A stretch of 64,000 nucleotides of DNA, taken from NCBI RefSeq assembly GCF_035594035.1, contig NZ_CP141588.1, positions 1,116,001 to 1,180,000 on the forward strand, in the 5' to 3' direction. The stretch comes from Sphingomonas sp. LY54 (GTDB lineage: Bacteria; Pseudomonadota; Alphaproteobacteria; Sphingomonadales; Sphingomonadaceae). Each line of letters opens with the position of its first letter. Position 1 is the stretch's first letter. The position numbers and the translations under genes are program-made. Under the pieces are notes generated by a model that saw only the letters and a list, made by a program, of their open reading frames with translations, was not told the origin of the DNA and searched no databases. Below, piece by piece: positions 5,228 to 14,832 of the stretch.

Positions 5228-6961
5228 TCAGACGAGATCGTCGGGAATGAAGAAATAGGGGCGCGAGAAGCGCCGCGCCCGGCTAAGCTGATAAGGAACG
5301 ACGAAGCCCTGCCGATCCGCGGGTTCGGCGCTGCCATTGCGTCGCGCGATATCGCGCCACCCTTCGAGATCCATGCTTTCGGGCGGGGTGCCGCCGAACA
5401 ATTGCGACCAGAGCCGGCGCTTGAAGTCGCCGATCGCGGGCCCGGTTTCGTGCCAGATGAAGCCCAGTTCCGTGTCCCAATCGAAGCTGCGGCCGTTGAT
5501 ATTGGCCGACGAGAGCAGACAGGTCGCGTCGTCGGCGATCAGCAGCTTGGAATGGATGTGGATGAGGCCCGACCCGTAAGCCGTGCCGCGTGTGTCTTCG
5601 AACTGCTTCTCGTCCGCCTTGACCGGCTCCTGCTTGGCGAGCGTGAACAGCCCGATCCGGTCGGGCCCGGCCTTGCGCAGCAGCCTACCCAACGCCCGCG
5701 CCTGGAGATATTCGCCGTAGCGGTGGGCGAGATTGCCGGTCTGCCCCTCGAACGCTATCTCCTCGGGCGTGTTGGCGATCAGGATGATCACCTCCAGCGC
5801 GGGGCTGGCCCGCAGCGCCTCCTCGACCCACTCCGCGGCCTCGTCGGAGCGGAAGAATTGCGCTTCGATATAAAGCTGCCGGCGGGCGGCGAGGATCAGC
5901 TGGCGGTGGGCAGCCTTGAGTTCGCGAATGCCGTGCACCGGCCCCCTCGCGAACGCCGCGTCCGACTTGCGCGACAGGGTCCGTGCCAGCTGGACGCGCG
6001 CCTCGCCCTTGTTCGACTGCTCGGCAACGGAGGAAAGCGGGATTTCGGAGAGCGGGTCGAGCATCAGGGGCCGGTCGCAGCCGCTCGTCCATTCCTGGAC
6101 CGTCGCGCGGTAGCGCGGCAACTCGTGGTTCCAGAGCCGGGCGAAATGCCGCGCCGCATCCGCGACCACCGGACCTTCGACCAAAGCGGAGATATCGTGC
6201 CAGGTGCGGTCCGCGCGCTGCTTGTGGCGGCGGTCGTCCCAGCGCCGCTCGTTGAGATCGAGCCCGCCGATGATCGCATGTTCGCCGTCGATCACGACGA
6301 ATTTCTGGTGGTAGGTCGCGGGCCACAGCCGCGGCGGGGCGCCCGGCTTCCATTTTTTGGGCTTGTCCGCTTCCCAGGCAACGTAATTCCACAGGCCCGG
6401 ACGCGTCTTCAGCCCGCCATCCTCGGCGTCTTTCTTGTCGAGCAAACTCGCGACCAGCGACCGGATCTTGCGCCGGCTCGCCAGCCGCAGCAGCTGGCGC
6501 CATCCACGGCCGACCTCGCCCTCATGCTGGATCACGATCAGCTGCAGATGCTTGGCCCTGTCGTCGCCAAGGTCCTCGACCAGGGCTCTTACCGCGTGGA
6601 AGGTGCACCATGAGCCGGCATGGAGATAATCGGCAAGCACCGGTTCGAAGTCGGTGAGCAGGATGCGCACCTCCACGCCTCGCTGCGCCGCGTCGCGGAT
6701 CAAGGCGGCCCAGTCCTCCAGGCCGCGTTCCTTGGCCCTGTCCGAGCGAGTCTTGGTGGCCGGATCGAAGATGCGGAACGCCAGCCAGATCGACTTTTTT
6801 GCATCGAGCACGAGATGCTCGAGCGTCGGATACATGTCGGCGGCTTCGATGAGCGGTGTGACGCGGCAGCCGTCGCGCGGCGGGGCCGGGCGCGTCCAGT
6901 CCTGGCCGTTCTCTATCGCCAGCATGGCGTTCGCCGCATCGATAAACGGCGCCTCATACAT
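5228..6961 (-). CDS. Phospholipase D / cardiolipin synthase-like protein
   Basis: A 577-residue phospholipase D superfamily protein with both HKD motifs: H218-x-K220-x4-D225 (HQKFVVIDG, followed by GGLDLN) and H470-x-K472 (IHSKLLIADD, followed by SSANINGRSFDWD). Members make or break phosphodiester bonds in phospholipids. No signal peptide or membrane segment is obvious. The ATG at 6961 overlaps the tatC stop as TGATG, so it is translationally coupled to the tat genes. Large inserts around the first HKD (about 145-215) make it longer than a minimal PLD. The substrate is unknown. Confidence 0.88.
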   Translation of the reverse strand: MYEAPFIDAANAMLAIENGQDWTRPAPPRDGCRVTPLIEAADMYPTLEHLVLDAKKSIWLAFRIFDPATKTRSDRAKERGLEDWAALIRDAAQRGVEVRILLTDFEPVLADYLHAGSWCTFHAVRALVEDLGDDRAKHLQLIVIQHEGEVGRGWRQLLRLASRRKIRSLVASLLDKKDAEDGGLKTRPGLWNYVAWEADKPKKWKPGAPPRLWPATYHQKFVVIDGEHAIIGGLDLNERRWDDRRHKQRADRTWHDISALVEGPVVADAARHFARLWNHELPRYRATVQEWTSGCDRPLMLDPLSEIPLSSVAEQSNKGEARVQLARTLSRKSDAAFARGPVHGIRELKAAHRQLILAARRQLYIEAQFFRSDEAAEWVEEALRASPALEVIILIANTPEEIAFEGQTGNLAHRYGEYLQARALGRLLRKAGPDRIGLFTLAKQEPVKADEKQFEDTRGTAYGSGLIHIHSKLLIADDATCLLSSANINGRSFDWDTELGFIWHETGPAIGDFKRRLWSQLFGGTPPESMDLEGWRDIARRNGSAEPADRQGFVVPYQLSRARRFSRPYFFIPDDLV

Positions 6962-7734
6962 CAAAGAAGTTCGGATCCCGTCTTCTCGCGGCTGCGGCGG
7001 CGCTCGGTGAACCAGATCGCGATCAGCGAAATTTCATAAAGCAGGATCAGCGGGATCGCGAGCATGAACTGGGACAATACGTCGGGTGGCGTCGCCACCG
7101 CGGCCACGACGAAGGCGACCAGCACGGCATAGCGGCGGCCGCGCTTTAGCTGGTCGCGCGTCACCAGCCCGGCCCGTTCGACCAGCATCAGCAGCACCGG
7201 CAGTAGGAAGGCTATTCCGAAGGCGAGGATGAAGTGCATGACGAAGGACAGATATTCGCCCATCGCCGGCAGCGCTTCCTGCGCAATCCCCGGGATCTGG
7301 CCCTGATAGCCGAGGAAGAAGCGGATCGCCGTCGGCATCACGACGTAATAAGCAAGCGCGGCGCCGAGCAGGAACAGCACGGGCGTCGCGATCAGGAAGG
7401 GCAGGAAGGCTCTCTTTTCCTTGGCGTAGAGGCCGGGCGCGACGAACGCCCAAATCTGGTTGGCGATCACCGGGAAGGCGAGGAAGAAGGCGGCGAATAA
7501 CGCCACCCGCACCTCGACAAAGAAGGCCTCGTAGAGCTTCGTGTAGACCAGCCGCCCCTGCCCCGCGCCGAACCCGGCGATCAGCGGCTGCGCCAGGAAG
7601 GCGAAGATCTTGTCGGCGAAATAGAAGCACACGCCGAAGCACACGAACAAGGCCGCGGCCGACCAGATCAGCCGCCGGCGCAGCTCGATCAGATGGTCCA
7701 TCAAGGGCGCACGGCTCTCGTCGATCTCGCTCAT
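6961..7734 (-). CDS. tatC: Sec-independent translocase subunit TatC
   Basis: A 257-residue polytopic membrane protein, the twin-arginine signal receptor of the Tat exporter. It begins [20 protein letters not shown], the conserved N-terminal motif, and has six hydrophobic segments with the [18 protein letters not shown] loop after TM2. The start overlaps tatB by 4 bp (ATGA), and the stop overlaps the phospholipase D gene by 1 bp. Confidence 0.97.
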   Translation of the reverse strand: MSEIDESRAPLMDHLIELRRRLIWSAAALFVCFGVCFYFADKIFAFLAQPLIAGFGAGQGRLVYTKLYEAFFVEVRVALFAAFFLAFPVIANQIWAFVAPGLYAKEKRAFLPFLIATPVLFLLGAALAYYVVMPTAIRFFLGYQGQIPGIAQEALPAMGEYLSFVMHFILAFGIAFLLPVLLMLVERAGLVTRDQLKRGRRYAVLVAFVVAAVATPPDVLSQFMLAIPLILLYEISLIAIWFTERRRSREKTGSELL

Positions 7735-8075
7735 GGCAGCGCCCGGTCGTCGTCGCCGGCGCGCGGCGGCGGCATCTCGCCCTGAGGCGGGGTCACCGGC
7801 GGCGGATTCGTGTCCGGCAGCGGCGTCGGCTCCTGGGTGGCGGGGAATTCGCGCATGATCCGCTCATTCTCCTCGCGCCATTTCTTTTCCATTTCCTCGA
7901 GCTCGGCCTCGCGCATCATCGTATCGATGCCGGAGCGAAAATGGCGCGCCATTCCCCGGGCGCGCGCGACCCATTGGCCCACCGTCCGCATCACGCGCGG
8001 CAGGTCCTTAGGCCCGATCACCACGAGGGCGACCAGCGCTACGATCAGCAGCTCCGTCGGTGCGATATCGAACAT
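7731..8075 (-). CDS. tatB: Tat translocase subunit TatB
   Basis: A 114-residue protein: N-terminal membrane helix ([21 protein letters not shown]), the hinge [13 protein letters not shown] typical of TatB, an amphipathic helix, then a Pro-rich acidic tail. It works with TatC in binding twin-arginine substrates. It lies 20 bp after tatA and overlaps tatC. Confidence 0.95.
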   Translation of the reverse strand: MFDIAPTELLIVALVALVVIGPKDLPRVMRTVGQWVARARGMARHFRSGIDTMMREAELEEMEKKWREENERIMREFPATQEPTPLPDTNPPPVTPPQGEMPPPRAGDDDRALP

Positions 8076-8095
8076 GGGCCCGCGCCTTCAGGCGT

Positions 8096-8341
8096 TCAGG
8101 GCTCGCGCCGTTCTTCCGGCTCGACGACGGTGCGCGGCCGCTCCGGCGTGGCGTCGACCGTGCGATCGCCTTCGATGCGCTTCGGCGCGACCGGCTTCTC
8201 GTCCTCGTCGGCCATGCCCTTCTTGAAGCTCTTCAGGCCTTTCGCGACATCGCCCATCATGTCGGAGAAGCGGCCCTTGCCGAACAGCAGCAGGATGATG
8301 ATGCCGACGACGAGCCAATGCCAGAGGCTGAAACCGCCCAT
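8096..8341 (-). CDS. tatA: Tat translocase pore subunit TatA
   Basis: An 81-residue protein: N-terminal [20 protein letters not shown] membrane helix, then the [23 protein letters not shown] amphipathic helix with the hallmark FG and F residues, then a charged tail. It forms the Tat channel. It is placed after scpB with a 32-bp gap. Confidence 0.96.
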   Translation of the reverse strand: MGGFSLWHWLVVGIIILLLFGKGRFSDMMGDVAKGLKSFKKGMADEDEKPVAPKRIEGDRTVDATPERPRTVVEPEERREP

Positions 8342-8373
8342 TCCAATTCTCCACGATACGCGTTGCAGGACAC

Positions 8374-8967
8374 CTAGTCCTCCTCGCGGCCACTTTCCAG
8401 TTCTAGCTGCTCGCCGGTTAATTGTTCGAGCGCGGCATCGATCGGATCAAGCAGACCGGCGGCCTTGAGATCGTCGATGCCCGGCAGGTCGCGGCGGCTG
8501 GCGAGCCCGAAATGGGCCAGGAATCCCGCCGTCGTCGCATAGGTGAGCGGCCGGCCCGGCACTTCGCGGCGCCCCGCCGGTCGGACCCAGCCCGCCTCCA
8601 TCAGCACGTCGAGCGTGCCCTTGGAAATCTGCACGCCGCGGATCGCCTCGATCTCGGCGCGGCTGACCGGCTCGTGATAGGCGATGATGGCGAGCGTCTC
8701 GACCGCGGCGCGGGAGAGCTTGCGCGCCTCGTCGCGCTCGCGCCGCAGCAGGTGGGCGAGGTCGGCCGCGGTCTGGAAATGCCAGCGCTTGCCGCGCTCG
8801 ACCAGTTCGATCCCGCGCCCGGCATAATGGCCGGCCAGCTCCTCGAGTGCGGCGCGGACGTCGATATGCACGCCGACATAGTCTCGTATCTCGTCGGCGC
8901 TCATCGGCGTTTCGGCGGCGAACAGGGTCGCCTCGACGGCGCGGACCGAATCGGGGAGCTCGTTCAT
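8374..8967 (-). CDS. scpB: Segregation and condensation protein ScpB
   Basis: A 197-residue winged-helix protein of the SMC-ScpAB complex, which compacts and segregates chromosomes. It has the family pattern [18 protein letters not shown] near the N-terminus, [25 protein letters not shown] in the middle, and the [18 protein letters not shown] segment. The ATG at 8967 overlaps the scpA stop (ATGA). The open frame extends far upstream to 9489, but that part is a shadow of scpA. Confidence 0.95.
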   Translation of the reverse strand: MNELPDSVRAVEATLFAAETPMSADEIRDYVGVHIDVRAALEELAGHYAGRGIELVERGKRWHFQTAADLAHLLRRERDEARKLSRAAVETLAIIAYHEPVSRAEIEAIRGVQISKGTLDVLMEAGWVRPAGRREVPGRPLTYATTAGFLAHFGLASRRDLPGIDDLKAAGLLDPIDAALEQLTGEQLELESGREED

Positions 8968-9725
8968 GCCGCGCGGATCCGGAGCGACGTGAACGGCGCG
9001 CCCTGATCGAGCTGGACCTTGCCCTGCTTGGCGAGTTCGAGCGCCGCGACGAAGCTGGACGCCAGCGCCGACTTGCGGAATTCCGGGTCGGGCGTGTCGG
9101 GCAGGAAGGATTCGAGCGTGGCCCATTCCATGCTCACCCCGATCAGCCGCTCGACCCGCAGCAGGGCCTCCTCCAGCGTCATCACCGGCCGCCGGTGGAC
9201 GACGTGGAAGGCCGGCTCGGTGCGGGCGCGGACCGTGCCGTAGGCGGCGATCAGGTCGTAGAGGTCCGCCTGCCACATCGCCTTGCGGATAACGCGCAGC
9301 CCCTCCGGAGCGCCGCGCACGAACACGTCCCGGCCCAGGCAGTCGCGGGCGAGCAGCCGCGCACCGGCCTCGCGCATCGCGCTCAGCCGCTGCAGCCGCA
9401 GCTGGAGCCGCAGCGCCAGTTCCTCGGGGCTCGGATCCTGCTCGGGATCCTTGGGCAGCAGCAGGCAGGATTTGAGGTAGGCCAGCCACGCCGCCATCAC
9501 GAGATAGTCGGCGGCGATTTCCAGCTTCAGCTTCTTCGCGTCGGTGATGAAGGCGAGATATTGCTCGACCAGGGCCAGGATCGAGATCTTGGCCAGATCG
9601 ACCTTCTGGTTGCGCGCCAGCGTCAGCAGCAGGTCGAGCGGCCCTTCCCAGCCGTCGAGGTCGAGCGTCAGCCGGTCGGCCTCGGCCACAGCCGGCCGGT
9701 CGTCGAAGGGCAGTTCGGATTCCAT
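8964..9725 (-). CDS. scpA: Segregation and condensation protein ScpA
   Basis: The 253-residue kleisin subunit of SMC-ScpAB. The N-terminal motif LDLDGWEGPLDLLLTLARNQKVDLAKI is diagnostic, followed by YLVMAAWLAYLKSCLLLP and a C-terminal winged helix. It is first gene of the probable operon scpA-scpB-tatA-tatB-tatC-phospholipase D. The start at 9725 is 53 bp downstream of the uvrB stop on the same strand. Confidence 0.95.
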   Translation of the reverse strand: MESELPFDDRPAVAEADRLTLDLDGWEGPLDLLLTLARNQKVDLAKISILALVEQYLAFITDAKKLKLEIAADYLVMAAWLAYLKSCLLLPKDPEQDPSPEELALRLQLRLQRLSAMREAGARLLARDCLGRDVFVRGAPEGLRVIRKAMWQADLYDLIAAYGTVRARTEPAFHVVHRRPVMTLEEALLRVERLIGVSMEWATLESFLPDTPDPEFRKSALASSFVAALELAKQGKVQLDQGAPFTSLRIRAA

Positions 9726-9777
9726 GGCGCGAGATTAGGGCGCGCTCGTCGCGATGCGAAGAGGAAATCCGCTCCGC

Positions 9778-11985
9778 TCAGCGGCCCCCGCCGCGCGCCC
9801 GTTTCTCCGCCCGCGCCGCCTTCTGCTTGCCGAAGCGGGTCGTGCGCGTGCCGGGGCGGCCGCTGATCGAATGACCCGCGACCGGCGCTTTCTTCTCGTG
9901 ATCGGGAATGCCGAGTTCGTCGGCCTCGAGCCGGCGAATCTCGTCGCGCAGGCGCCCGGCTTCCTCGAATTCGAGATCGGCGGCGGCCTTGCGCATCCGG
10001 CTTTCCAGATCCTCGATATAGGCGCGCAGATTGTGGCCGACGAGGTGCGGCCTGTCGTCGTCGCCGGTATCGATGATGACGCTGTCGCGCTGCGAAACGT
10101 CGGCGAGCAGGTCGGAAATGTTGCGCTTGATCGTGGTCGGCGTGATGCCGTGCGCCTCGTTATATTCCCTCTGGCGCTCGCGGCGGCGATCGGTTTCGCG
10201 TAGCGCGCGCTCCATCGATCCCGTCATGCGGTCGGCATAGAGGATGACCTTGCCTTCGACGTTGCGGGCGGCGCGGCCGATCGTCTGGATCAGCGACGTT
10301 TCGGAGCGCAGGAAGCCCTCCTTGTCCGCGTCGAGGATCGCGACCAGTCCGCATTCGGGGATGTCTAGTCCCTCACGCAGCAGGTTGATGCCGACCAGCA
10401 CGTCGTACACGCCGAGCCGCAGGTCGCGGATCAGCTCGATGCGCTCCAGCGTCTCGACGTCGGAGTGCATGTAGCGGACGCGAAGCCCGGCCTCGTGGAG
10501 GAATTCGGTGAGATCCTCGGCCATGCGCTTGGTGAGCGTGGTGACGAGCGTGCGATAGCCTTTGCGCGCCGTCTCCTTGGCCTCGTGGATGAGGTCGTCG
10601 ACCTGGTCCTCGACCGGCTTGATCTCGACCGGCGGGTCGATCAGGCCGGTGGGGCGGATGACCTGTTCGGAGAAGACGCCGCCGGTCTGCTCCATCTCCC
10701 ACGTGCCGGGCGTGGCCGAGACCGCGACCGATTGCGGGCGCATCGCATCCCATTCGTTGAAGCGCAGCGGACGGTTGTCGATGCACGAAGGCAGGCGGAA
10801 GCCATATTCGGCGAGCGTGATCTTGCGGCGGTGATCGCCGCGCGCCATCGCGCCGATCTGCGGAATCGTCTGGTGGCTCTCGTCGACGAACAAAAGCGCG
10901 TTTTCGGGCAAATATTCGAACAAGGTCGGCGGCGGCTCGCCGGGCAGGCGCCCGGTCAGGAATCGGCTGTAATTCTCGATGCCGGCGCAGGAGCCGGTCG
11001 CCGCGATCATCTCGAGGTCGAAATGGGTGCGCTGCTCGAGCCGCTGCGCCTCCAGCAACTTGCCCTCGCTCACCAGCTCCTTCAGCCGCTCGGCCAGCTC
11101 GTGCTTGATCGCCTCCATCGCCTGCTTGAGCGTCGGCCCGGGCGTGACGTGGTGCGAATTGGCGTAGACCTTCACGGATTCGAGGCTGGCGATCTTCTTG
11201 CCGGTGAGCGGATCGAACTCGACGATCTCCTCGATCTCGTCGCCGAAGAAATTGATCCGCCAGGCGGTGTCTTCATAGTGGGACGGGAAGATTTCGAGAT
11301 TGTCGCCGCGGACGCGGAAATTGCCGCGCGCGAACGCCTGGTCGTTGCGCTTATATTGGAGCGCGACGAGCTTGCGGATGATCTCGCGCTGGTCGACCGT
11401 CTCGCCCTTCTTGAGACTGAAGACCATCGCCGAATAGGTCTCGACCGAACCGATGCCGTAGAGGCACGAGACCGAGGCGACGATGATGACGTCGTCGCGC
11501 TCCAGGAGCGCCCGGGTCGCCGAGTGGCGCATCCGGTCGATCGCCTCGTTCACCGAGCTTTCCTTCTCGATGTAGGTGTCGGACCGGGCGACATAGGCTT
11601 CGGGCTGGTAATAATCGTAATAGCTGACGAAATATTCGACCGCATTGTCCGGGAAGAAGCTCTTGAACTCGCCGTAGAGCTGCGCCGCGAGGATCTTGTT
11701 GGGCGCGAGAATCAAGGCCGGCCGCTGCAGCTTCTCGATCACCTGGGCCATGGTGAATGTCTTGCCCGATCCGGTCACCCCGAGCAGCACCTGGGTCTGC
11801 TCGCCCTGCAGGATCTGCTCGGTGAGCTCGGCGATCGCCGTCGGCTGGTCGCCCGCCGGCTGATATTCCGAGACGAGCTTGAACGCCTTCCCGCCCTCGG
11901 ACTTCTCCGGACGCTGGGGGCGGTGCGGGACGAAATCTTTGCCGGTCTCGGGCTCTTCCAGACCGGTGCGAATGGCGATGGGCAT
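9778..11985 (-). CDS. uvrB: Excinuclease ABC subunit B
   Basis: The 735-residue DNA-damage recognition helicase of nucleotide excision repair. Walker [10 protein letters not shown] lies near residue 70, the beta-hairpin [10 protein letters not shown] near 125, the DESH box (FVDESHQ) near 365, and helicase motif VI (QTIGRAARN) near 575. A C-terminal UVR domain ([20 protein letters not shown]) binds UvrC. The extra 40-residue N-terminus and basic tail are usual in sphingomonads. I see no perfect LexA box in the 85 bp upstream (only GAAC-N7-GGAT at 12023). Confidence 0.97.
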   Translation of the reverse strand: MPIAIRTGLEEPETGKDFVPHRPQRPEKSEGGKAFKLVSEYQPAGDQPTAIAELTEQILQGEQTQVLLGVTGSGKTFTMAQVIEKLQRPALILAPNKILAAQLYGEFKSFFPDNAVEYFVSYYDYYQPEAYVARSDTYIEKESSVNEAIDRMRHSATRALLERDDVIIVASVSCLYGIGSVETYSAMVFSLKKGETVDQREIIRKLVALQYKRNDQAFARGNFRVRGDNLEIFPSHYEDTAWRINFFGDEIEEIVEFDPLTGKKIASLESVKVYANSHHVTPGPTLKQAMEAIKHELAERLKELVSEGKLLEAQRLEQRTHFDLEMIAATGSCAGIENYSRFLTGRLPGEPPPTLFEYLPENALLFVDESHQTIPQIGAMARGDHRRKITLAEYGFRLPSCIDNRPLRFNEWDAMRPQSVAVSATPGTWEMEQTGGVFSEQVIRPTGLIDPPVEIKPVEDQVDDLIHEAKETARKGYRTLVTTLTKRMAEDLTEFLHEAGLRVRYMHSDVETLERIELIRDLRLGVYDVLVGINLLREGLDIPECGLVAILDADKEGFLRSETSLIQTIGRAARNVEGKVILYADRMTGSMERALRETDRRRERQREYNEAHGITPTTIKRNISDLLADVSQRDSVIIDTGDDDRPHLVGHNLRAYIEDLESRMRKAAADLEFEEAGRLRDEIRRLEADELGIPDHEKKAPVAGHSISGRPGTRTTRFGKQKAARAEKRARGGGR

Positions 11986-12069
11986 GGCGCGAATATGGCG
12001 ATTATCGCCGGCACGACAATGGCTGGAACGAGGTCCGGATACATTCCTCGAATCTCACTGTGCCGCAGT

Positions 12070-12687
12070 TCAGTTCGCCCGGTAGATCACCGGCTTGTTC
12101 CCGAAGCGTCTCCTGACCGCCGCGTTGCGGCGATCTGATGCGTCATGCTTTGGATCGAGTTCCTCTGGGTAGATGAAGCGAACATCGAATTTGGTGCCCC
12201 GGACCTCATACTCGATAGCGACCCAACGTTTTGTCTCGTCCGGGCTCTCGAGCTCCCAGGCTTCGCCGATGAGGTCGGCAAGCTCGTCGGTAGGAGCGAA
12301 AACACGGACCCCATTCGGGTCTTCCTTGTACACCTCGGCATGGACAACGCCGCGTGCGGGCTCGGCGTAGATGTACAGTCCGTCTGGATCGCCGCCGACA
12401 ATCTCCGCGGCCACCCCGCCTATATCCGACATGATGGGACCTAACCTATCGAGCTTGTCCTCGGTCACCTTATCCGGCTCGCTTTTCGGTTGGACACCAT
12501 CGCCGGTTTCACTCCCGGCCAACAACCCATCGGCCAGCAAGACGGGCGCGCTCGCGTTTCTCGCATAGCTTGTTGAAGGGAGCAGAGACATGGCGACCGT
12601 TAAAGTCGTCAGAATGGCGAACCAGAACCGCCAAAGCCAGGGACTAGGTCGATCCTGGCAATTCAGCGTTGAGCATAATCGCTCCAT
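12070..12687 (-). CDS. Exported protein with a YezG/DUF600-like C-terminal region
   Basis: A 205-residue protein with an N-terminal hydrophobic segment (about 20-40, WFAILTTLTVAMSLL, then SYARNASA, a plausible signal cleavage). The C-terminal region (LYIYAEPARGVVHAEVYKED ... WVAIEYEVRGTKFDVRFIYPEE) resembles the YezG/DUF600 immunity-like fold by its pattern of Tyr-rich strands; this is my reading, not a database hit. I chose the ATG at 12687 because GAGAGG precedes it; another ATG is at 12702. Base composition is visibly less GC-rich than in uvrB or the M20 gene, which suggests acquisition by transfer. No toxin partner is adjacent. Confidence 0.6.
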   Translation of the reverse strand: MERLCSTLNCQDRPSPWLWRFWFAILTTLTVAMSLLPSTSYARNASAPVLLADGLLAGSETGDGVQPKSEPDKVTEDKLDRLGPIMSDIGGVAAEIVGGDPDGLYIYAEPARGVVHAEVYKEDPNGVRVFAPTDELADLIGEAWELESPDETKRWVAIEYEVRGTKFDVRFIYPEELDPKHDASDRRNAAVRRRFGNKPVIYRAN

Positions 12688-12927
12688 CGGCGCCTCTCGC
12701 ATTTCGAGAAGAACTGTTGGGTAAACTCGCCATCAATCCGGAAAAGATGTCCGGTCATAAACCATATGAATCCCCGTTCCGACTTCGCATCCGCATCGGA
12801 TCGACAAGAAGCAGACCGACGGATCTGCAGGAGAAAGAACGGCCCTAGTGAAGGTCTAAGCGAGGCCAATGGTCATTCGATTTGATCTGGTTTAGTCTTC
12901 GAACGGCAACAAGGGGGAGGAATAACG
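12688..12927. other. Lower-GC intergenic stretch (240 bp)
   Basis: Between divergent genes. It shares the lower GC of the gene at 12070-12687. It must hold promoters for both neighbours. A 68-codon minus-strand frame (12663-12869) is present but has no family signature. AGGGGGAGG at 12914-12922 is the ribosome site of the gene at 12928. Confidence 0.4.
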
Positions 12928-13422
12928 ATGCGTGCATGGATGCTGGTTCCGCTTTGCATTCTGGCGGGCTGTTCGGAGACGACCGACACCGCCAAGGCCG
13001 AGGAAGCGCCCGAGGCGACGATGCTCGATGCCGGGCAGTGGCAGGTGAGCCGCGAGGTCACCCGGCTCGCCCAGGCCGACAAGGGCAAGCCCGCGATCGA
13101 CACGCCGGCCGGCACGAAGAGCGCAAGCCAGGCCTGTATCGGCGAGGCCGAGCGCAAGAAGCCGGACCCGGCCTTGTTCGCCGAGGAAGGCGAGAGCTGC
13201 ACCTACAAGAATTTCTACATGGGCAACGGCCGGCTCAACGTCTCGCTCGCGTGCGAGCGTCCCAAGCTCAGCGGCTCGGTGCTGAAGACGGTCGAGGCGA
13301 CCTTCACCGCCGGCGGGATCGACGGCACCAGCCGCATCGACACCTATCTCGCGAGCGACGGCGACGTGAAGATCGACGAGAAGATCGTGGCTAAGCATAT
13401 CGGCGCCTGCGCGGCGGGATAG
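12928..13422 (+). CDS. DUF3617-type lipoprotein 1
   Basis: A 164-residue lipoprotein with lipobox LAGC (Cys15). The core begins LDAGQWQVSREV, the typical DUF3617 opening, with paired cysteines (QACIGEAE, ESCTYKNF, LACER, IGAC). Function of the family is unknown; it is a periplasmic or outer-membrane-anchored protein. It is a paralogue of the gene at 14833, the two flanking an M20 amidohydrolase on the same strand. Confidence 0.85.
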   Translation: MRAWMLVPLCILAGCSETTDTAKAEEAPEATMLDAGQWQVSREVTRLAQADKGKPAIDTPAGTKSASQACIGEAERKKPDPALFAEEGESCTYKNFYMGNGRLNVSLACERPKLSGSVLKTVEATFTAGGIDGTSRIDTYLASDGDVKIDEKIVAKHIGACAAG

Positions 13423-13475
13423 CCAGCGGCGCGGACAGGCGTTACCAATCATCCCAAAATAAGGGGGAGTGATCG

Positions 13476-14822
13476 ATGCGCCTGAAGCCGCTGTTCCTGG
13501 CCACTATCCTGTTGTCTGCGCCGGCCGCGGCCGCGGCCGCGGCCGACCTCGCGGGCGCGGTCAAGGCCGATTACGACAAGCATCTCGGCGCGCTCTTCGT
13601 CGATTTCCACAAGAACCCCGAGCTCAGCTATGTCGAGACGCGCACCGCGGCGATCATGGCGAAGGAATTGCGCGCGGCCGGGGCGACCGTGACCGAAGGC
13701 GTCGGCGGCACCGGCGTGGTCGGCGTCATGAAGAACGGCGCAGGCCCGACCATATTGTTGCGCGCCGACATGGACGGCCTGCCGGTCAAGGAAGCCAGCG
13801 GCCTTCCTTATGCGTCGACCGCCACCCAGAAGGGCATCGACGGGGTGCTGGCCCCGGTCATGCACGCCTGTGGCCACGACGTGCATATCACCGCGCTGGT
13901 CGGCGCAGCGCGGCGGCTGGCGGCGATGAAGGACCAGTGGAAGGGCACGATCCTGTTTGTCGTCCAGCCCGCCGAGGAGCGGATTGGCGGCGCTAAGAAG
14001 ATGCTCGACGACGGGCTCTACACGCGCTTCCCCAAGCCCGATTACGCGGTCGCCTTCCACGTCTCGGCCGACACGCCGGCCGGCAAGATCGTGCTAGAGC
14101 CCGGGCTCACCGCTTCGTCGTCGGACAGTATCGACATCATCATCCACGGCGTCGGCGCGCACGGCGCGAGCCCGCACACCGGCAAGGACCCGATCGTGAT
14201 GGGCGCCGAGATCATCATGGCGCTGCAGACTTTGGTCAGCCGCGAAATCTCGCCGCTGAAACCCGCCGTGGTGACGGTCGGCGCGTTCCACGGCGGCCTC
14301 AAGCACAACATCATCTCCGATCGCGCCGAGATGCAGCTCACCATCCGCTCCGACGACCAGGAGACGCGCAAGACATTGCTCGAGGGCGTGAAGCGGATCG
14401 CCGTCAATGTCGGCCGGATGAACGGCTTGCCCGAGGACAAATTGCCGGAGGTCAAATATTCCGCGGAATCCACCCCGCCGACGATGAACGACCCGGCACT
14501 CACCGGCCGCCTGCGCGCGGCGTTCCAGGACCGCTTCGGCAACGCCATCTTCCACAAGGAAGAGCGCGATGGAATGGGCGCGGAGGATTTCGCCTATTTC
14601 GTCCAGCCCGAGCTTGGCGTTCCCGGCGCCTATTTCTGGGTCGGCGGCACGCCCCAGGCGGTGCTCGACGCAGCCAAGGCGGACGGTCCGCCGGTGCCGT
14701 CGCACCATTCGCCTTTGTTCAAGATCACGCCCGAACCCTCGGTCCGCCTCGGCACCGAGGCGATGACGGCGGCCGTGCTCGACCTGCTGAAACCCGGAGC
14801 CGCACAGCCGGCCGACCGCTGA
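13476..14822 (+). CDS. M20 family amidohydrolase, exported
   Basis: A 448-residue M20D metallo-amidohydrolase (hippurate hydrolase / IAA-amino-acid hydrolase group). A signal peptide (residues 1-23) is followed by the catalytic domain with RADMDGLPV (about 91-99), the metal-binding MHACGHDVHI (about 130) and the glutamate pair in QPAEERIGGA. The dimerisation domain is at about 210-320, and the C-terminal metal ligand region reads GMGAEDFAYF. It hydrolyses amide bonds of N-acyl amino acids or peptides; the substrate is not evident. Export to the periplasm is unusual for strictly cytosolic members but common in sphingomonads. Confidence 0.92.
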   Translation: MRLKPLFLATILLSAPAAAAAAADLAGAVKADYDKHLGALFVDFHKNPELSYVETRTAAIMAKELRAAGATVTEGVGGTGVVGVMKNGAGPTILLRADMDGLPVKEASGLPYASTATQKGIDGVLAPVMHACGHDVHITALVGAARRLAAMKDQWKGTILFVVQPAEERIGGAKKMLDDGLYTRFPKPDYAVAFHVSADTPAGKIVLEPGLTASSSDSIDIIIHGVGAHGASPHTGKDPIVMGAEIIMALQTLVSREISPLKPAVVTVGAFHGGLKHNIISDRAEMQLTIRSDDQETRKTLLEGVKRIAVNVGRMNGLPEDKLPEVKYSAESTPPTMNDPALTGRLRAAFQDRFGNAIFHKEERDGMGAEDFAYFVQPELGVPGAYFWVGGTPQAVLDAAKADGPPVPSHHSPLFKITPEPSVRLGTEAMTAAVLDLLKPGAAQPADR

Positions 14823-14832
14823 GGAGAGAAGG

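Noticed and set aside
12018..12040. Possible LexA box upstream of uvrB
   Set aside because: Only GAAC-N7-GGAT is present; the second half-site is wrong.
10465..12138. A 557-codon frame antisense to uvrB
   Set aside because: Codon-bias shadow; uvrB is certain on the other strand and no domain is readable in this frame.
12663..12869. A 68-codon minus-strand ORF in the lower-GC gap
   Set aside because: No ribosome site of note and no family pattern, and it overlaps the start region of the better-supported gene at 12687.
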